From contig NZ_CP101527.1 of assembly GCF_026427595.1 (NCBI RefSeq), positions 2,786,001 through 2,850,000 of the forward strand: a stretch of DNA of 64,000 nucleotides, given 5' to 3'. Origin of the DNA: Alkalimarinus sediminis (lineage in GTDB: Bacteria > Pseudomonadota > Gammaproteobacteria > Pseudomonadales > Oleiphilaceae). Of the stretch, positions 19,017 through 31,792 are shown piece by piece; the stretch's first letter is position 1, and each line of letters starts with the position of its first letter. The position numbers and the translations under genes are program-made. Under the pieces are notes generated by a model. That model worked only from the letters and a program-made list of their open reading frames with translations, was not told the DNA's origin and searched no databases.

Positions 19017-21749
19017 TTAAGCAATCTTACCGTGACACTGCTTGAACTTCTTACCTGATCCACATGGACATGCTTCGTTTCGCCCAACCTTTCGGCCATC
19101 TCGCACAAACGGTTCAGGTTGCTCTTGCGCCTCTTCTTGTTCACCTTCTTGTGCAATAGCGGAACCCTTTTCATGCTGGGTTTTCGCTGCTTCCATCTGG
19201 TGCGCTAGCGCTTCTCTGCGTTTCTGTTCAATCTGCTCAATCTCTTCTTTGCTTTGAACTTGAACATGACAAAGAACTCTAACAACATCATGCTTGAGGG
19301 TGCTCAATAGATTATTAAACAGCTCAAAGGATTCACGCTTATATTCCTGCTTAGGATTTTTACCTGCATACCCACGCAAATGAATGCCTCTGCGCAAGTT
19401 ATCCATCGATGCTAAGTGCTCTTTCCAAAGCGTGTCGAGTATCTGTAGGAAAATTTGTTTTTCAAAGTTACGCATAACCTCTGCACCGGCAGATTCTTCT
19501 TTCGCAGCGTAGGCGGCGATAACTTCTTCACGAATTTTAACCAGTAGAGACTCTTCATGTAAGCTGTCGTCTTCATCCAACCACTTCTGCACCGGAAGAG
19601 ATATAGCCATCTCTGATTCTAGGTGCTTCTCAAGCCCTGCTACATCCCACTGCTCTTCAAGGCTCTGTGGTGGAATAAAGCCACCGACCACTTCATTGAT
19701 AACATCCTCACGAATCGCATTGACCATTTCAGAGATGTCATCATTGCTCATTACTTCGTTGCGCTGCTCGTAAACCACTCGACGTTGGTCATTTGCAACA
19801 TCATCATACTCAAGTAGCGACTTACGAATATCAAAGTTACGCCCTTCAACCTTACGTTGAGCTTTCTCAATGGCATTGCTAACCATGCGGTGTTCAATCG
19901 CCTCACCTTTCTGCATGCCTAGGGCTTGCATAAGGTTCTTCACGCGATCTGACGCAAAAATACGCATTAAGCTGTCTTCAAGAGAGAGGAAGAAACGCGT
20001 GCTTCCTGGGTCACCCTGGCGACCTGCACGGCCTCGTAGTTGGTTATCGATACGTCTAGATTCGTGACGTTCAGTACCCAAGATGTGCAAACCACCAGCC
20101 TTGATGATGGCATCATGTCGTACTTGCCACTCTTGCTTGATTTTATCGATCTGTTCTTGAGTCGGGTTGTTGAGTTCAGCAACCTCTGCTTCCCAGTTAC
20201 CGCCCAATACGATATCTGTTCCTCGGCCTGCCATATTGGTAGCGATTGTAACCGCACCCGCTCGACCCGCCTGCGCGATAATTTGTGCCTCTTGCGCGTG
20301 CTGTTTAGCATTTAGTACGTTGTGCTTAATACCTGCTTTTTTAAGGGTATTAGAGAGTATTTCAGATGTTTCGATTGAAGCAGTACCCACCAGTACAGGC
20401 CTATCTTCAGCCGTTACATCTTTGATTTCATCAACAATCGCCTGAAACTTCTCTTCTTCAGTCATGTAGACCAAATCATTATGGTCTATTCGCTGAATCT
20501 CTTTATTAGTGGGGATTACCACTACATCTAAACCATATATCTGCTGAAACTCAAACGCTTCGGTATCAGCAGTACCGGTCATACCTGCTAGCTTCTCATA
20601 CAGTCTAAAGTAGTTCTGGAAGGTAGTAGATGCGAGAGTCTGACTTTCAGCCTGAATAGTAACGCCTTCTTTCGCTTCAATCGCCTGGTGCATACCCTCA
20701 CCCCAACGACGACCCGGCATTGTACGACCAGTGTGCTCATCAACAATGACTATCTGACCATTCTGAACAATATAGTCAACGTCTTTAGTAAATAGCACGT
20801 GGGCCTTGAGCGCTGCGGAAACATGGTGCAATAGCCCCAGGTTAATAGCAGAATAGAGACTATCACCCTCTTCTAAAAGCCCCTGGCTAACGAGTAGTTG
20901 CTCAATGTAGGTATGACCTGCTTCGGTCAGGTCTACCGAGCGACTTTTTTCATCAACAATATAGTGCCCCTCATCAGCAGCTTCACCTTCTTCATTCACC
21001 TCTGCTCGCTTTAGCATCGGAGCAATGAGATTCATCTGCTTGTAGAGCTTAGAGCTGTCTTCTACAGCGCCAGAAATAACTAGAGGCGTTCTGGCCTCAT
21101 CAATTAGAATCGAATCAACTTCGTCAACAATCGCAAAGTGCAAACCTCTCTGTGCTTTCTCGGCAGTACTAAATGCCATATTGTCGCGCAGGTAATCAAA
21201 GCCAAACTCATTATTGGTACCATAGGTGATATCGCACTGATACGCTTGACGCTTCTCTTCAGCGTCTTGCCCACCATAAATCACACCTACTTCCATACCC
21301 AGAGCGTTATATAGCGGGCGCATCCAGTTGGCATCTCGTTTAGCCAAGTAGTCATTCACCGTAACAACGTGAACCCCTTTGCCGGTTAGTGCGTTTAAAT
21401 AAACAGGCAGTGTTGCCACCAGTGTTTTACCCTCACCGGTGCGCATCTCAGAGATACGTCCTTCGTGCAGGGTGATACCACCAATCATTTGCACATCAAA
21501 GTGTCGCATCCCCATGGCACGCTTGCCCGCTTCTCTCACCACCGCGAATGCTTCTGGTAATATTTGGTCTAACGTTTCGCCGTTAGCAAGACGCCCTTTG
21601 AGTTTTTCGGTTTGTCCTTTAAGAGCCTCATCGTCTAATTTGGCTAACTCTTCTTCCATGGCATTAATCAGTGGTACGATTTTGCCCATTCTTTTCAGTT
21701 CACGGCCATTTTTACTGCCAAAGACCTTCTTTACCAAAGATGAAAACAT
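19017..21749 (-). CDS. secA: Protein translocase motor ATPase SecA
   Basis: Drives preproteins through SecYEG. The 910 residues contain the nucleotide-binding [11 protein letters not shown] (about 102-112), [23 protein letters not shown] box, [37 protein letters not shown] (shown here only by its ends GTERHESR and RAGRQGD), and a complete C-terminal zinc motif [13 protein letters not shown] that binds SecB and lipid. No truncation is seen. The gene is preceded by a 340-base gap and followed by its own terminator, so it appears to be a single transcription unit. Confidence 0.98.
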   Translation of the reverse strand: MFSSLVKKVFGSKNGRELKRMGKIVPLINAMEEELAKLDDEALKGQTEKLKGRLANGETLDQILPEAFAVVREAGKRAMGMRHFDVQMIGGITLHEGRISEMRTGEGKTLVATLPVYLNALTGKGVHVVTVNDYLAKRDANWMRPLYNALGMEVGVIYGGQDAEEKRQAYQCDITYGTNNEFGFDYLRDNMAFSTAEKAQRGLHFAIVDEVDSILIDEARTPLVISGAVEDSSKLYKQMNLIAPMLKRAEVNEEGEAADEGHYIVDEKSRSVDLTEAGHTYIEQLLVSQGLLEEGDSLYSAINLGLLHHVSAALKAHVLFTKDVDYIVQNGQIVIVDEHTGRTMPGRRWGEGMHQAIEAKEGVTIQAESQTLASTTFQNYFRLYEKLAGMTGTADTEAFEFQQIYGLDVVVIPTNKEIQRIDHNDLVYMTEEEKFQAIVDEIKDVTAEDRPVLVGTASIETSEILSNTLKKAGIKHNVLNAKQHAQEAQIIAQAGRAGAVTIATNMAGRGTDIVLGGNWEAEVAELNNPTQEQIDKIKQEWQVRHDAIIKAGGLHILGTERHESRRIDNQLRGRAGRQGDPGSTRFFLSLEDSLMRIFASDRVKNLMQALGMQKGEAIEHRMVSNAIEKAQRKVEGRNFDIRKSLLEYDDVANDQRRVVYEQRNEVMSNDDISEMVNAIREDVINEVVGGFIPPQSLEEQWDVAGLEKHLESEMAISLPVQKWLDEDDSLHEESLLVKIREEVIAAYAAKEESAGAEVMRNFEKQIFLQILDTLWKEHLASMDNLRRGIHLRGYAGKNPKQEYKRESFELFNNLLSTLKHDVVRVLCHVQVQSKEEIEQIEQKRREALAHQMEAAKTQHEKGSAIAQEGEQEEAQEQPEPFVRDGRKVGRNEACPCGSGKKFKQCHGKIA

Positions 21750-22089
21750 AGTGCTCTTCTGTTTGATGTCTACGAAAAATTAAATATAAGGCTACGAGGA
21801 GATATCCATCATCCTACGTGTTTTTAATAAGCATTTAAACTATTCTGCAAGTGCTACGATATCACTGATTATTATCACTATTTTACGTGTTTATTAAAAA
21901 CGTATACTTGATCACACACAAGCGAAGTCACTTCGGTACCGCTATCCAATACCCGTCAGAATCGCCAGCTTTATCAACAAGCCAAACATTCTAACCCTAT
22001 TTTAATCAAGCAACAAAGTTTTTAACTACTTGATAGAAGGGCTTACGCCCTTCTAGTGAGGAGAGTGGAATCGATAACGCTAACCGAGA
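21750..22089. other. Intergenic region between the M23 peptidase gene and secA
   Basis: A 340-base A+T-rich gap upstream of secA. It holds one clear hairpin at 22035-22054 (listed separately). No gene, tRNA or other RNA is apparent. A secA promoter must lie here, but I see no hexamer pair strong enough to annotate. Confidence 0.6.
22035..22054 (-). terminator. Hairpin after the M23 peptidase gene
   Basis: AGAAGGGC (22035-22042) and GCCCTTCT (22047-22054) form a perfect stem with a four-base loop, 36 bases after the stop codon. The T-run downstream is weak, so the terminator role is likely but not certain. Confidence 0.55.
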
Positions 22090-23031
22090 TTAACGACTTG
22101 CTCTGTAGATATACTTTTCAGGGTTCTGAGACTTGTTATTTTTAATCACTTCAAAGTGAACATGGGGCCCAGTCGAACGCCCTGTGCTACCCATCTGCGC
22201 GATGACTTGGCCTTTTTTAACAACTTCCCCAACCTTTACTAGTAATTCTTTACAGTGTGCATAGCGAGTCGTTACACCACCACCATGGTTTATTTCAATT
22301 AAGTTTCCATATCCGTAACGCTCAGATGACCAGGTGACAACCCCTGACGCAACCGCAACAATATCACTGCCGTCTTTACCCGCAAAATCTACACCTGCAT
22401 GCCATGCTCGCTTGCCGGAGAATGGGTCAGAGCGATAGCCATAACGAGATGACATCCACCCTTTGCGGATTGGGCGACCTGCTATAAAGAGATCTTTCTG
22501 GATTTTTTGACTGACAAACAGCTCATCTAGTACATCTAGCTGCTGTTCACGGTCTTTGATTTGGTTTTCTATTCTAGCCAGAGACTCTTGCAAATCTGGC
22601 AAACTATAGGACTCAGTTTCATCAAGGGACTCAGGTCCCCCCAAAGCGGGCGCACTCTCAAAATCAAATTCGCCTTTACCTATTTTAGCTACTTCTGTCA
22701 GTCGCTGTCCGAGTGCATCTAGGCGTAAAAGGCTCGCCTGAATCGACCCCATTCTTAGTGTAAGGGCATCAACTTGCTCTCCAGACTCTCGCTTGAGTAC
22801 GTCTATCTGCTCTTGCTGCTCAGCCAAAAGCGTTTGCCAATACTCAATAGTCTTACCACTAAACTCCTGCGGCACGCCTTCTGCAACAGGTGTTGAGGCT
22901 AATTTATAGCCGGTAAAGGCTACTCCAATTAACATGACAACAAATGCCATAAGCACGACACTCAACTTTGCATTATTGAGTACCATGGTTTTGGACTTGC
23001 CATGACTGCGTCCAACAAAAATAATATTCAT
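22090..23031 (-). CDS. Membrane-anchored M23 (LytM-type) peptidase
   Basis: A 313-residue protein with one N-terminal membrane segment (about 22-45), a coiled-coil stretch (about 60-175, with AEQQEQIDVLK and ENQIKDREQQLDVLDEL) and a C-terminal M23 domain (about 185-305). Zinc-ligand motifs HAGVDFAG and HVHFEV are intact, so the domain could cleave peptidoglycan cross-bridges, unlike degenerate EnvC-type proteins. The layout resembles periplasmic regulators or endopeptidases of the cell wall. It lies between secA and dciA, an order known in pseudomonads. Its specific substrate is unknown. Confidence 0.87.
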   Translation of the reverse strand: MNIIFVGRSHGKSKTMVLNNAKLSVVLMAFVVMLIGVAFTGYKLASTPVAEGVPQEFSGKTIEYWQTLLAEQQEQIDVLKRESGEQVDALTLRMGSIQASLLRLDALGQRLTEVAKIGKGEFDFESAPALGGPESLDETESYSLPDLQESLARIENQIKDREQQLDVLDELFVSQKIQKDLFIAGRPIRKGWMSSRYGYRSDPFSGKRAWHAGVDFAGKDGSDIVAVASGVVTWSSERYGYGNLIEINHGGGVTTRYAHCKELLVKVGEVVKKGQVIAQMGSTGRSTGPHVHFEVIKNNKSQNPEKYIYRASR

Positions 23032-23306
23032 TAACTATGTCTATCTCTCGTTAGGGCTTGAGTGCTTAATAAAACTAGCCATTCAATATCAACGAAACCC
23101 CCGTATCATTAATACTTTTATAGCCTAAAACACTGCAAACTCAATGTGGATGAGTTATCCTGACCTTGTATTCATTTTTAACTATTTTACAAATTTTACT
23201 GTTTTATTCTTGTAACAGCGTGTATTAAAACTGCACAAGATAAAATAAATCGCACAATCGCCTATTTTCTCGCTTCTAGGAACTTTTTTCAAACTTTTAC
23301 ATTTTT

Positions 23307-23771
23307 ATGACAAACGAAAAACTGACAGAGAAAAGGTCTTTAGCCCAGATAACGCGCAAAACCTATGATTTAAATCGTCTTTTCAGAAAGGCTGATGCAA
23401 TAGCAAGGCTAGACAAAGAGCTAGATAACGCATTGCCCAGCAGTCTCAAGGGCAAGTTCAAAATCTCAGGCTATAAAGATGGCGTGTTAAAGCTTGTTGT
23501 AAATTCAGCAGCGTCCGCAACACGACTTAAATACGGGCAGAGCGAACTTATTAATAAATTGCGCTGTAACTCTGTTCTCAGGGAGTTGCAGTCAATTTCA
23601 ATTAAAATAAGGCCTGCACGCTATAAAAAGAAATTGGTACGAAAAATACAGCCTCTCAGTAACGAAAATGCCCAGCTTCTAACAGAAGAAGCTGGGCAAA
23701 CGAAGGATGAAGCTCTTAGAGATGTGCTATTACGGCTGGCAACTCATACCAACCATAATTCGAAAGAGTAG
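23307..23771 (+). CDS. dciA: DciA-type replicative helicase loader (DUF721)
   Basis: DciA is the ancestral loader of DnaB helicase at replication origins in bacteria without DnaC. The 154-residue protein has the DUF721 core: a basic N-terminal half, LPSSLKGKFKISGYKDGVLKLVVNSAASATRLKY (ends given: LPSSLKGK and ATRLKY) at about 45-80, then SELINKLRCN and a strand ending IKIRPA, and a basic tail. Only member of this block on the plus strand; it converges with lpxC with a 28-base gap. An 11-base-pair hairpin lies within its last codons. Confidence 0.85.
   Translation: MTNEKLTEKRSLAQITRKTYDLNRLFRKADAIARLDKELDNALPSSLKGKFKISGYKDGVLKLVVNSAASATRLKYGQSELINKLRCNSVLRELQSISIKIRPARYKKKLVRKIQPLSNENAQLLTEEAGQTKDEALRDVLLRLATHTNHNSKE
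23670..23697. terminator. Hairpin inside the 3' end of dciA, possibly ending the lpxC transcript
   Basis: GCCCAGCTTCT (23670-23680) is the exact reverse complement of AGAAGCTGGGC (23687-23697), six-base loop. Reading leftward from lpxC the stem is followed by ATTTTCG, a short T-run. It lies about 100 bases past the lpxC stop and inside the dciA coding sequence. Confidence 0.45.
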
Positions 23772-23799
23772 GTTTATCTCTACTTTTCGCTCAGCAATC

Positions 23800-24711
23800 T
23801 TAGGATGATAACAGCGGCCTCATATATGAGATAGGCGCAGTAGACGCATCATGAAATGTCTCTACTTCCCATGCATCTGTTTGAGCAATAAGGGCTCTTA
23901 GTAGTTTGTTATTAAGGTCATGACCTGACTTATGGCCTTTAAACTCACCAATCAGACTGTTTCCTAACAAATACAAATCACCAATAGCATCCAATACTTT
24001 GTGTTTAACAAATTCATCTTCATAACGAAGGCCGTCTTCATTAAGAACCTTAAATTCATCAACCACAATGGCATTGTCAACACTGCCACCCAAAGCAAGG
24101 TTCATGGCGCGCAGTTGCTCAATATCTCTCATAAAACCAAATGTTCTAGCCCTACTCACTTCTTTCACAAACGATGTACTTGAAAAGTCCACCGATGTTT
24201 CCTGGCTTCGTCCCTTGAAAGCAGGATGATCGAAGTCAATAGTGAAGCTCACTTTGAAACCATTAAACGGCACAAAAGTAGCGGTCTTATCACCATCTTT
24301 TACTGTGACTTCTTTCGTGATACGAATAAACTTTTTCGGCGACTCTTGCTCTTCTATTCCTGCAGACTGAATCAGAAATACAAAAGGTCCAGCACTCCCA
24401 TCCATTATCGGCACTTCTTCAGCACTCACTTCTACATAGGCATTATCGATACCTAAACCAGCCATAGCAGAAAGCAGGTGCTCAACTGTCGCTACTTTTA
24501 CGCCATCTTTAACCAATGTGGTAGACAAGGTAGTCTCACCTACATTTTCAGCTCGCGCAGGGATCTCGACAACAGGATCAAGATCCGTTCGACAGAACAC
24601 AATCCCGGTATCAATAGGCGCAGGTTTTAAGGTCAAATAAACCTTTTTACCACTATGAAGCCCCACACCCGTTGCCCGGATTGTATTTTTTAAAGTCCTT
24701 TGTCTAATCAT
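23800..24711 (-). CDS. lpxC: UDP-3-O-acyl-N-acetylglucosamine deacetylase
   Basis: Zinc enzyme for the committed step of lipid A synthesis. The 303 residues contain zinc ligands His78 (VEHLLSAM), His237 and Asp241 ([15 protein letters not shown]), plus [10 protein letters not shown] and the C-terminal [15 protein letters not shown]. Length is standard. It closes the dcw cluster 118 bases after ftsZ and has its own promoter in that gap. In relatives, LpxC amount is controlled by proteolysis; nothing about this can be read here. Confidence 0.97.
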   Translation of the reverse strand: MIRQRTLKNTIRATGVGLHSGKKVYLTLKPAPIDTGIVFCRTDLDPVVEIPARAENVGETTLSTTLVKDGVKVATVEHLLSAMAGLGIDNAYVEVSAEEVPIMDGSAGPFVFLIQSAGIEEQESPKKFIRITKEVTVKDGDKTATFVPFNGFKVSFTIDFDHPAFKGRSQETSVDFSSTSFVKEVSRARTFGFMRDIEQLRAMNLALGGSVDNAIVVDEFKVLNEDGLRYEDEFVKHKVLDAIGDLYLLGNSLIGEFKGHKSGHDLNNKLLRALIAQTDAWEVETFHDASTAPISYMRPLLSS

Positions 24712-24778
24712 AAGGATGTAAACCGCTCAAAGATATTCAATATCATTGCACAAAATAAGTCTGTACAAATTTTGGCGC

Positions 24779-24808
24779 ATGATACCAGAAATCAGCATCT
24801 GAAACCAA
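24779..24808 (-). promoter_or_regulatory. Probable lpxC promoter
   Basis: Reading leftward: -35 TTGGTT (24808-24803), an 18-base spacer and -10 TATCAT (24784-24779) preceded by TGG, an extended -10. It lies in the ftsZ-lpxC gap, about 70 bases from the lpxC start. Confidence 0.5.
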
Positions 24809-24829
24809 TCCAATGGATATTACTGATTG

Positions 24830-25993
24830 TTAATCAGCCTGACGTCTCAAAAACGCTGGAATATCCAAATACTCTACGCCTGATTCAGCACTAGCAGTTG
24901 CAGTGCTATCTACAGCTGCATTTCCATTAGCCATAGGGCGCTTGCGCATAACAGCAGGTCGATCTAGCTGCTTATAATCCGTTGTACCATCAACCGGTTT
25001 TGCGGTGTTATCCACCACCTTAACAGGTTTATCCATTGCCTGACCTAGACCCGTCGCGACAACTGTCACTTTTAACTCATCGGTCATTTCAGGATCAATT
25101 ACAGTCCCTACTACAACCGTAGCCGCATCAGAAGCAAACTCTTCAACAATATTACCCACTTCAGAGAACTCGCCTAAGTTCAAATCAATACCCGCAGTGA
25201 TATTAACCAGAATACCTCTTGCACCCTGCAAGTTTACATCTTCAAGTAGCGGGCTTCGAATAGCCGCTTCTGCTGCTTCTTTCGCGCGATTTTCACCTTT
25301 TGCAGAACCCGTCCCCATCATAGCCATGCCCATTTCAGACATAACAGTTTTAACGTCTGCGAAATCGACGTTAATCATACCTGGGCGGATAATAAGGTCA
25401 GCAATACCCTGAACCGCTCCGAGTAAAACATCATTCGCCGCACTAAATGCGTCTAATAAGCTTGTATTTTTACCAAGTACCGATAGTAGCTTTTCGTTCG
25501 GAATAGTAATCAGAGAGTCTACATGCTCTGCCAACTCATTAAGGCCTGCATCTGCAACCTTCATGCGCTTTCCGCCTTCAAACGGGAATGGCTTGGTTAC
25601 AACAGCAACAGTCAATATACCGAGGTCTCGTGCAACTTCAGCAACAATTGGCGCGCCTCCAGTTCCGGTTCCACCACCCATACCGGCAGTAATAAACACC
25701 ATATCAGCACCTTTAAGCGTTTCGGCTATACGCTCACGGTCTTCAATAGCGGCCTGACGGCCAATTTCTGGGTTAGCACCTGCACCCAAGCCTTTAGTAA
25801 TGTTATTACCTAGTTGTATGATTGACTTAGCGTCTAACTCCTTTAGCGCCTGCGCATCAGTGTTGGCACAGATAAAATCCACACCATCAACTTCACTTGC
25901 CAACATGTGACGAACAGCGTTACCACCGCCACCGCCAACACCTACAACTCTGATTACCGCATTCTGTGGTACATTATCTACGAGCTCAAACAT
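24830..25993 (-). CDS. ftsZ: Cell division GTPase FtsZ
   Basis: Tubulin homologue that polymerises into the division ring. The 387 residues have the GGGGGN loop (19-25), the tubulin signature GGGTGTGG (106-113), the catalytic T7-loop region with [11 protein letters not shown], a variable linker, and the C-terminal binding tail [13 protein letters not shown] that contacts FtsA and ZipA. A strong ribosome-binding site (GAAGGAGAAGGG) precedes the ATG. It is followed by lpxC and preceded by ftsA, 86 bases apart. Confidence 0.99.
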   Translation of the reverse strand: MFELVDNVPQNAVIRVVGVGGGGGNAVRHMLASEVDGVDFICANTDAQALKELDAKSIIQLGNNITKGLGAGANPEIGRQAAIEDRERIAETLKGADMVFITAGMGGGTGTGGAPIVAEVARDLGILTVAVVTKPFPFEGGKRMKVADAGLNELAEHVDSLITIPNEKLLSVLGKNTSLLDAFSAANDVLLGAVQGIADLIIRPGMINVDFADVKTVMSEMGMAMMGTGSAKGENRAKEAAEAAIRSPLLEDVNLQGARGILVNITAGIDLNLGEFSEVGNIVEEFASDAATVVVGTVIDPEMTDELKVTVVATGLGQAMDKPVKVVDNTAKPVDGTTDYKQLDRPAVMRKRPMANGNAAVDSTATASAESGVEYLDIPAFLRRQAD

Positions 25994-26079
25994 CGCCCTT
26001 CTCCTTCCTATATTCTTCAGTCTGTTAAATTTAAAACTATCTATAACTTTTTATTGCCTGTTAACCAGGCTCTTATTTT

Positions 26080-27315
26080 TTAAAAGTTTCCGGTAAACCA
26101 GCTTTTAAATCGCTGTAGGGGGCTCACTCCCCCTTCTGGTTTAACCGGGGGAACGATCCCCATTCCCTGCTGTTTTAGTCCATACATCAGCAGCCCTACG
26201 CCTGTTGAAAACATAGGGTTATTCACCACATCACTTAAACCGGTTACACCTTGCGGTGAAGCCAATCTAACAGGCATGTGGAAAATTTCTTCAGCCAGCT
26301 CGACAGCACCCTCCATTTTTGAGGTGCCGCCTGTCAATACGATGCCAGCAGCAATCAAGTCTTCGAACCCGCTTCGGCGAAGTTCGGATTGAATTAATGT
26401 AAACAGTTCTTCGTACCGTGGCTCAACCACTTCCGCTAACGCTTGACGAGACAAGTCTCTTGGCGGTCTATCACCCACACTTGGAACTTTGATCGTTTCA
26501 TCTGCACCTGCAAGCTGCGTGAGCGCGCATGCATACTTAATTTTTATTTCATCTGCATTCTGCGTAGGGGTTCTCAATGCCATCGCGATGTCATTCGTCA
26601 CCTGGTCTCCGGCAATCGGTATAACTGCTGTATGACGAATCGATCCACCAGTAAAAATAGCAACATCAGTGGTACCGCCACCGATATCAACAACACAGAC
26701 TCCAAGCTCTTTCTCGTCATCCGTTAGAACGGCATAACTAGAAGCCAGTTGTTCCAAGATGATATCGTCAACATCCAAACCACAACGCTTGACACATTTT
26801 TCGATATTTTGTGCTGCATTCACCGCACAGGTGACTAGGTGAACCTTTGCTTCAAGGCGCACACCTGACATACCCAAAGGCTCTTTGATACCTTCCTGGC
26901 TATCGATCACATACTCCTGCGGCAATATATGCAGGATCTTCTGATCCGCTGGAATCGCAACCGCTTGCGCAGCATCGATCACTCTTTCAATATCGGCCTG
27001 AACGACTTCTCGCTCACGCACCGCCACGATACCGTGCGAATTAAGGCTGCGAATGTGGCTACCAGCAATACCCGCATACACCGAGTGAATCTCACATCCA
27101 GCCATCAACTCGGCCTCTTCTATAGCGCGCTGTATCGCTTGTACGGTGGTTTCTATATTGACCACGACGCCACGCTTGAGTCCTTTAGATGGATGAGAGC
27201 CAATCCCGATAACCTCAACACCCCCTTCAGGTGTCTCTTGGCCAACGATCGCCACAACCTTTGATGTTCCTATGTCCAGTCCTACAATCATTTTGCTACT
27301 CACTAACTCTGACAT
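26080..27315 (-). CDS. ftsA: Cell division protein FtsA
   Basis: Actin-like ATPase that tethers FtsZ filaments to the membrane. The 411 residues show the phosphate loop VGLDIGTSKVV (11-21), VVDIGGGTTDVAIF and VLTGGTSKMEG as the actin-fold ATP-binding elements, the family 1C subdomain, and a C-terminal amphipathic helix RFKSWFTGNF that serves as membrane anchor. Sits between ftsQ and ftsZ, as in the standard cluster. An alternative ATG lies eight codons downstream. Confidence 0.98.
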   Translation of the reverse strand: MSELVSSKMIVGLDIGTSKVVAIVGQETPEGGVEVIGIGSHPSKGLKRGVVVNIETTVQAIQRAIEEAELMAGCEIHSVYAGIAGSHIRSLNSHGIVAVREREVVQADIERVIDAAQAVAIPADQKILHILPQEYVIDSQEGIKEPLGMSGVRLEAKVHLVTCAVNAAQNIEKCVKRCGLDVDDIILEQLASSYAVLTDDEKELGVCVVDIGGGTTDVAIFTGGSIRHTAVIPIAGDQVTNDIAMALRTPTQNADEIKIKYACALTQLAGADETIKVPSVGDRPPRDLSRQALAEVVEPRYEELFTLIQSELRRSGFEDLIAAGIVLTGGTSKMEGAVELAEEIFHMPVRLASPQGVTGLSDVVNNPMFSTGVGLLMYGLKQQGMGIVPPVKPEGGVSPLQRFKSWFTGNF

Positions 27316-27400
27316 CTCAGATGTTTGTCGCTAGCAACCGATCCTCGATTACTAACACTTAATTACGCACTCTGCCCCTCTAACCTAGATAGGCTCTTGC

Positions 27401-28252
27401 TTATATCGATTCAAACGTTTCATCGTCTTTATTTGGGAGTTCCTTCCATCTCACTGCGATTCCGTTGGTATATCGCGCATCAATAGACTGAATCTCTCCT
27501 GCTTTGCTATTTAAACCTTGCCTGTATGCCTTTAAAAAACGGCTAAGTTTTTCATCTAAAGGCGCTCTTCCAAGCTTTATATCTATTCCATTCTGTAACG
27601 TTAATCGCCAAGCCCCTCGCTTCTCTAAACTCAGCAACGCGATGTCTTCGTTAACTGCCGCCAGTTGATCTCGATAACTGACGTATCTCACCAATACATC
27701 TTTAGCTCTATCCGCAGGACCTAAAAGATCAGGTATCGATGCAACCGCAACTGGCTCCGGCGGCCGGAAGACCTCCCCGTACTCATTTAGGTAGAACTCC
27801 CTGTTCCAACTTGCTACGGGATGCTGCTCTTTTACCGTAATCATCAAGGTGCCTGGCCAACGCCTACTTAAAGACGCACTATAGATCCAGGGCATTGCTT
27901 CTACTTCTTTTTTAACTGCATTTAGGTCAAGTGAAAAAAAACCTTCTCCTAAGTGCTTATTCAGTGCCTCTTGAAGCAGATCTGGCCGCTGGTATTTGAG
28001 CTGCCCTCTAACTTCTATTTTGACCACTTCTCGATCAATGCCGCTGACCAACTCGTCCCAATATACCAACACTATTGCGCTGGCTATGCAGACAACCGCC
28101 ACAACCGATATTGGCATCCATTTGACTCGTTTCAGACCGTCAAAAATGGTCAAATCGATCTTAAAAGAGCGTTTCTTTTTCTCCTGCCTTAAAGTAGCAC
28201 CGAGTCTTTTTGGTGACTTTGACTCTTGCTTACGTTGCCCCACTTTAAACAC
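27401..28252 (-). CDS. ftsQ: Cell division protein FtsQ
   Basis: Bitopic divisome scaffold that recruits FtsL and FtsB. The 283 residues have a basic cytoplasmic N-terminus, one membrane segment (about 46-64), a POTRA domain (about 78-150, VEVRGQLKY-type start and the conserved SRRWPGTLMITVKEQHPVA, ends SRRWPG and KEQHPVA) and a beta domain with a C-terminal tail. It starts at GTG with GGGG six bases upstream. It lies 34 bases after ddlB and upstream of ftsA. Confidence 0.95.
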   Translation of the reverse strand: MFKVGQRKQESKSPKRLGATLRQEKKKRSFKIDLTIFDGLKRVKWMPISVVAVVCIASAIVLVYWDELVSGIDREVVKIEVRGQLKYQRPDLLQEALNKHLGEGFFSLDLNAVKKEVEAMPWIYSASLSRRWPGTLMITVKEQHPVASWNREFYLNEYGEVFRPPEPVAVASIPDLLGPADRAKDVLVRYVSYRDQLAAVNEDIALLSLEKRGAWRLTLQNGIDIKLGRAPLDEKLSRFLKAYRQGLNSKAGEIQSIDARYTNGIAVRWKELPNKDDETFESI

Positions 28253-28286
28253 CTAACCCCATTGTTAGCTCACGACCAGCCGATGA

Positions 28287-30709
<2,423 letters not shown>

Positions 30710-30717
<8 letters not shown>

Positions 30718-31792
30718 TACACGCCTCCATACAATAAGAAACCACTTTTTCGGTGGCGTCTGGCCTGGCCAACTTTCTAGCCGCTTGAGCCATATTCGTC
30801 ATTATTTGTTTATTCTCAATCATTGCTTTTAACTTTTTACTCAGTGCCAAAGCAGTAAACTGCTGCTGGGGCATTAATTCAGCAGCCCCGGACTCAACCA
30901 TAAAACCTGCATTTTTCGTTTGGTGATCATCTACCGCATGGGGATAAGGAACTAAAATAGCACCGACTCCCGCCATGCATAATTCTGAGATAGTCAAAGC
31001 ACCTGCTCGACAGATCACAATATCAGCCCACTCATAGGCCGCTTTCATGTCAGCTATAAAAGGCACGACATTCGCTTCCACACCTGCCTGTTGATAATTA
31101 TTCTGAGTAGCCTCTAAATTCTTCTTTCCCGCTTGATGGGTCACGTCTAACGACAACCCCTTGCCAAGTAGTTTGATCGCTTCTGGTACAACCTGGTTAA
31201 TCGCCACAGCGCCTAAACTACCACCGACCACAAGCACCCTTAAATCACTGCTTTGATCTTGCACTCTCTGCTCGGCTGTTAGTTCGCATATATCTTTACG
31301 AACTGGATTTCCTGTCACGACGGTTTTGACACCTGACGGAAATGACCCTGGAAACGCCTCCATCACGATGGTTGCGAACTTAGAAAGCAATTTATTGGTC
31401 ATGCCTGCGACCGCGTTCTGCTCATGTATCAGCAACGGTTTTCCAGCTAAACGAGCCGCTAAACCACCTGGCCCAGTGACAAAGCCACCCATACCCAATA
31501 TACCCACTGGCTTCACGTTTCGTATCACCACTAACGCCTGTATCAGTGCATTGATCAGTTTAAAAGGCGCAATTAGCAGTGCTAGCTTGCCTTTTCCTCT
31601 AAGTCCCGAAATTGATATGCACGATATGGGTAGCCCTGCATCCGAAACAAGCTCAACCTCCATACCATTTTCAGAACCTAGCCAATGAACATTAAAGCCA
31701 TTTTCTTGCAACATACGAGCAGTGGCGAGAGCAGGGAAAACATGCCCTCCCGTTCCACCAGCCATAATCAAAAAGGTTTTATCCTTAACCAC
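30710..31792 (-). CDS. murG: Lipid II synthase MurG (N-acetylglucosaminyltransferase)
   Basis: Transfers GlcNAc to lipid I at the inner face of the membrane. The 360 residues include [14 protein letters not shown] at the start, [21 protein letters not shown] and the donor-site [13 protein letters not shown]. The longest frame starts at an ATG nine codons further upstream without a good ribosome-binding site. A GTG at 31792 has GGAGG five bases before it and overlaps the ftsW stop by eight bases, so this start was chosen; the difference does not affect the domain. Confidence 0.94.
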
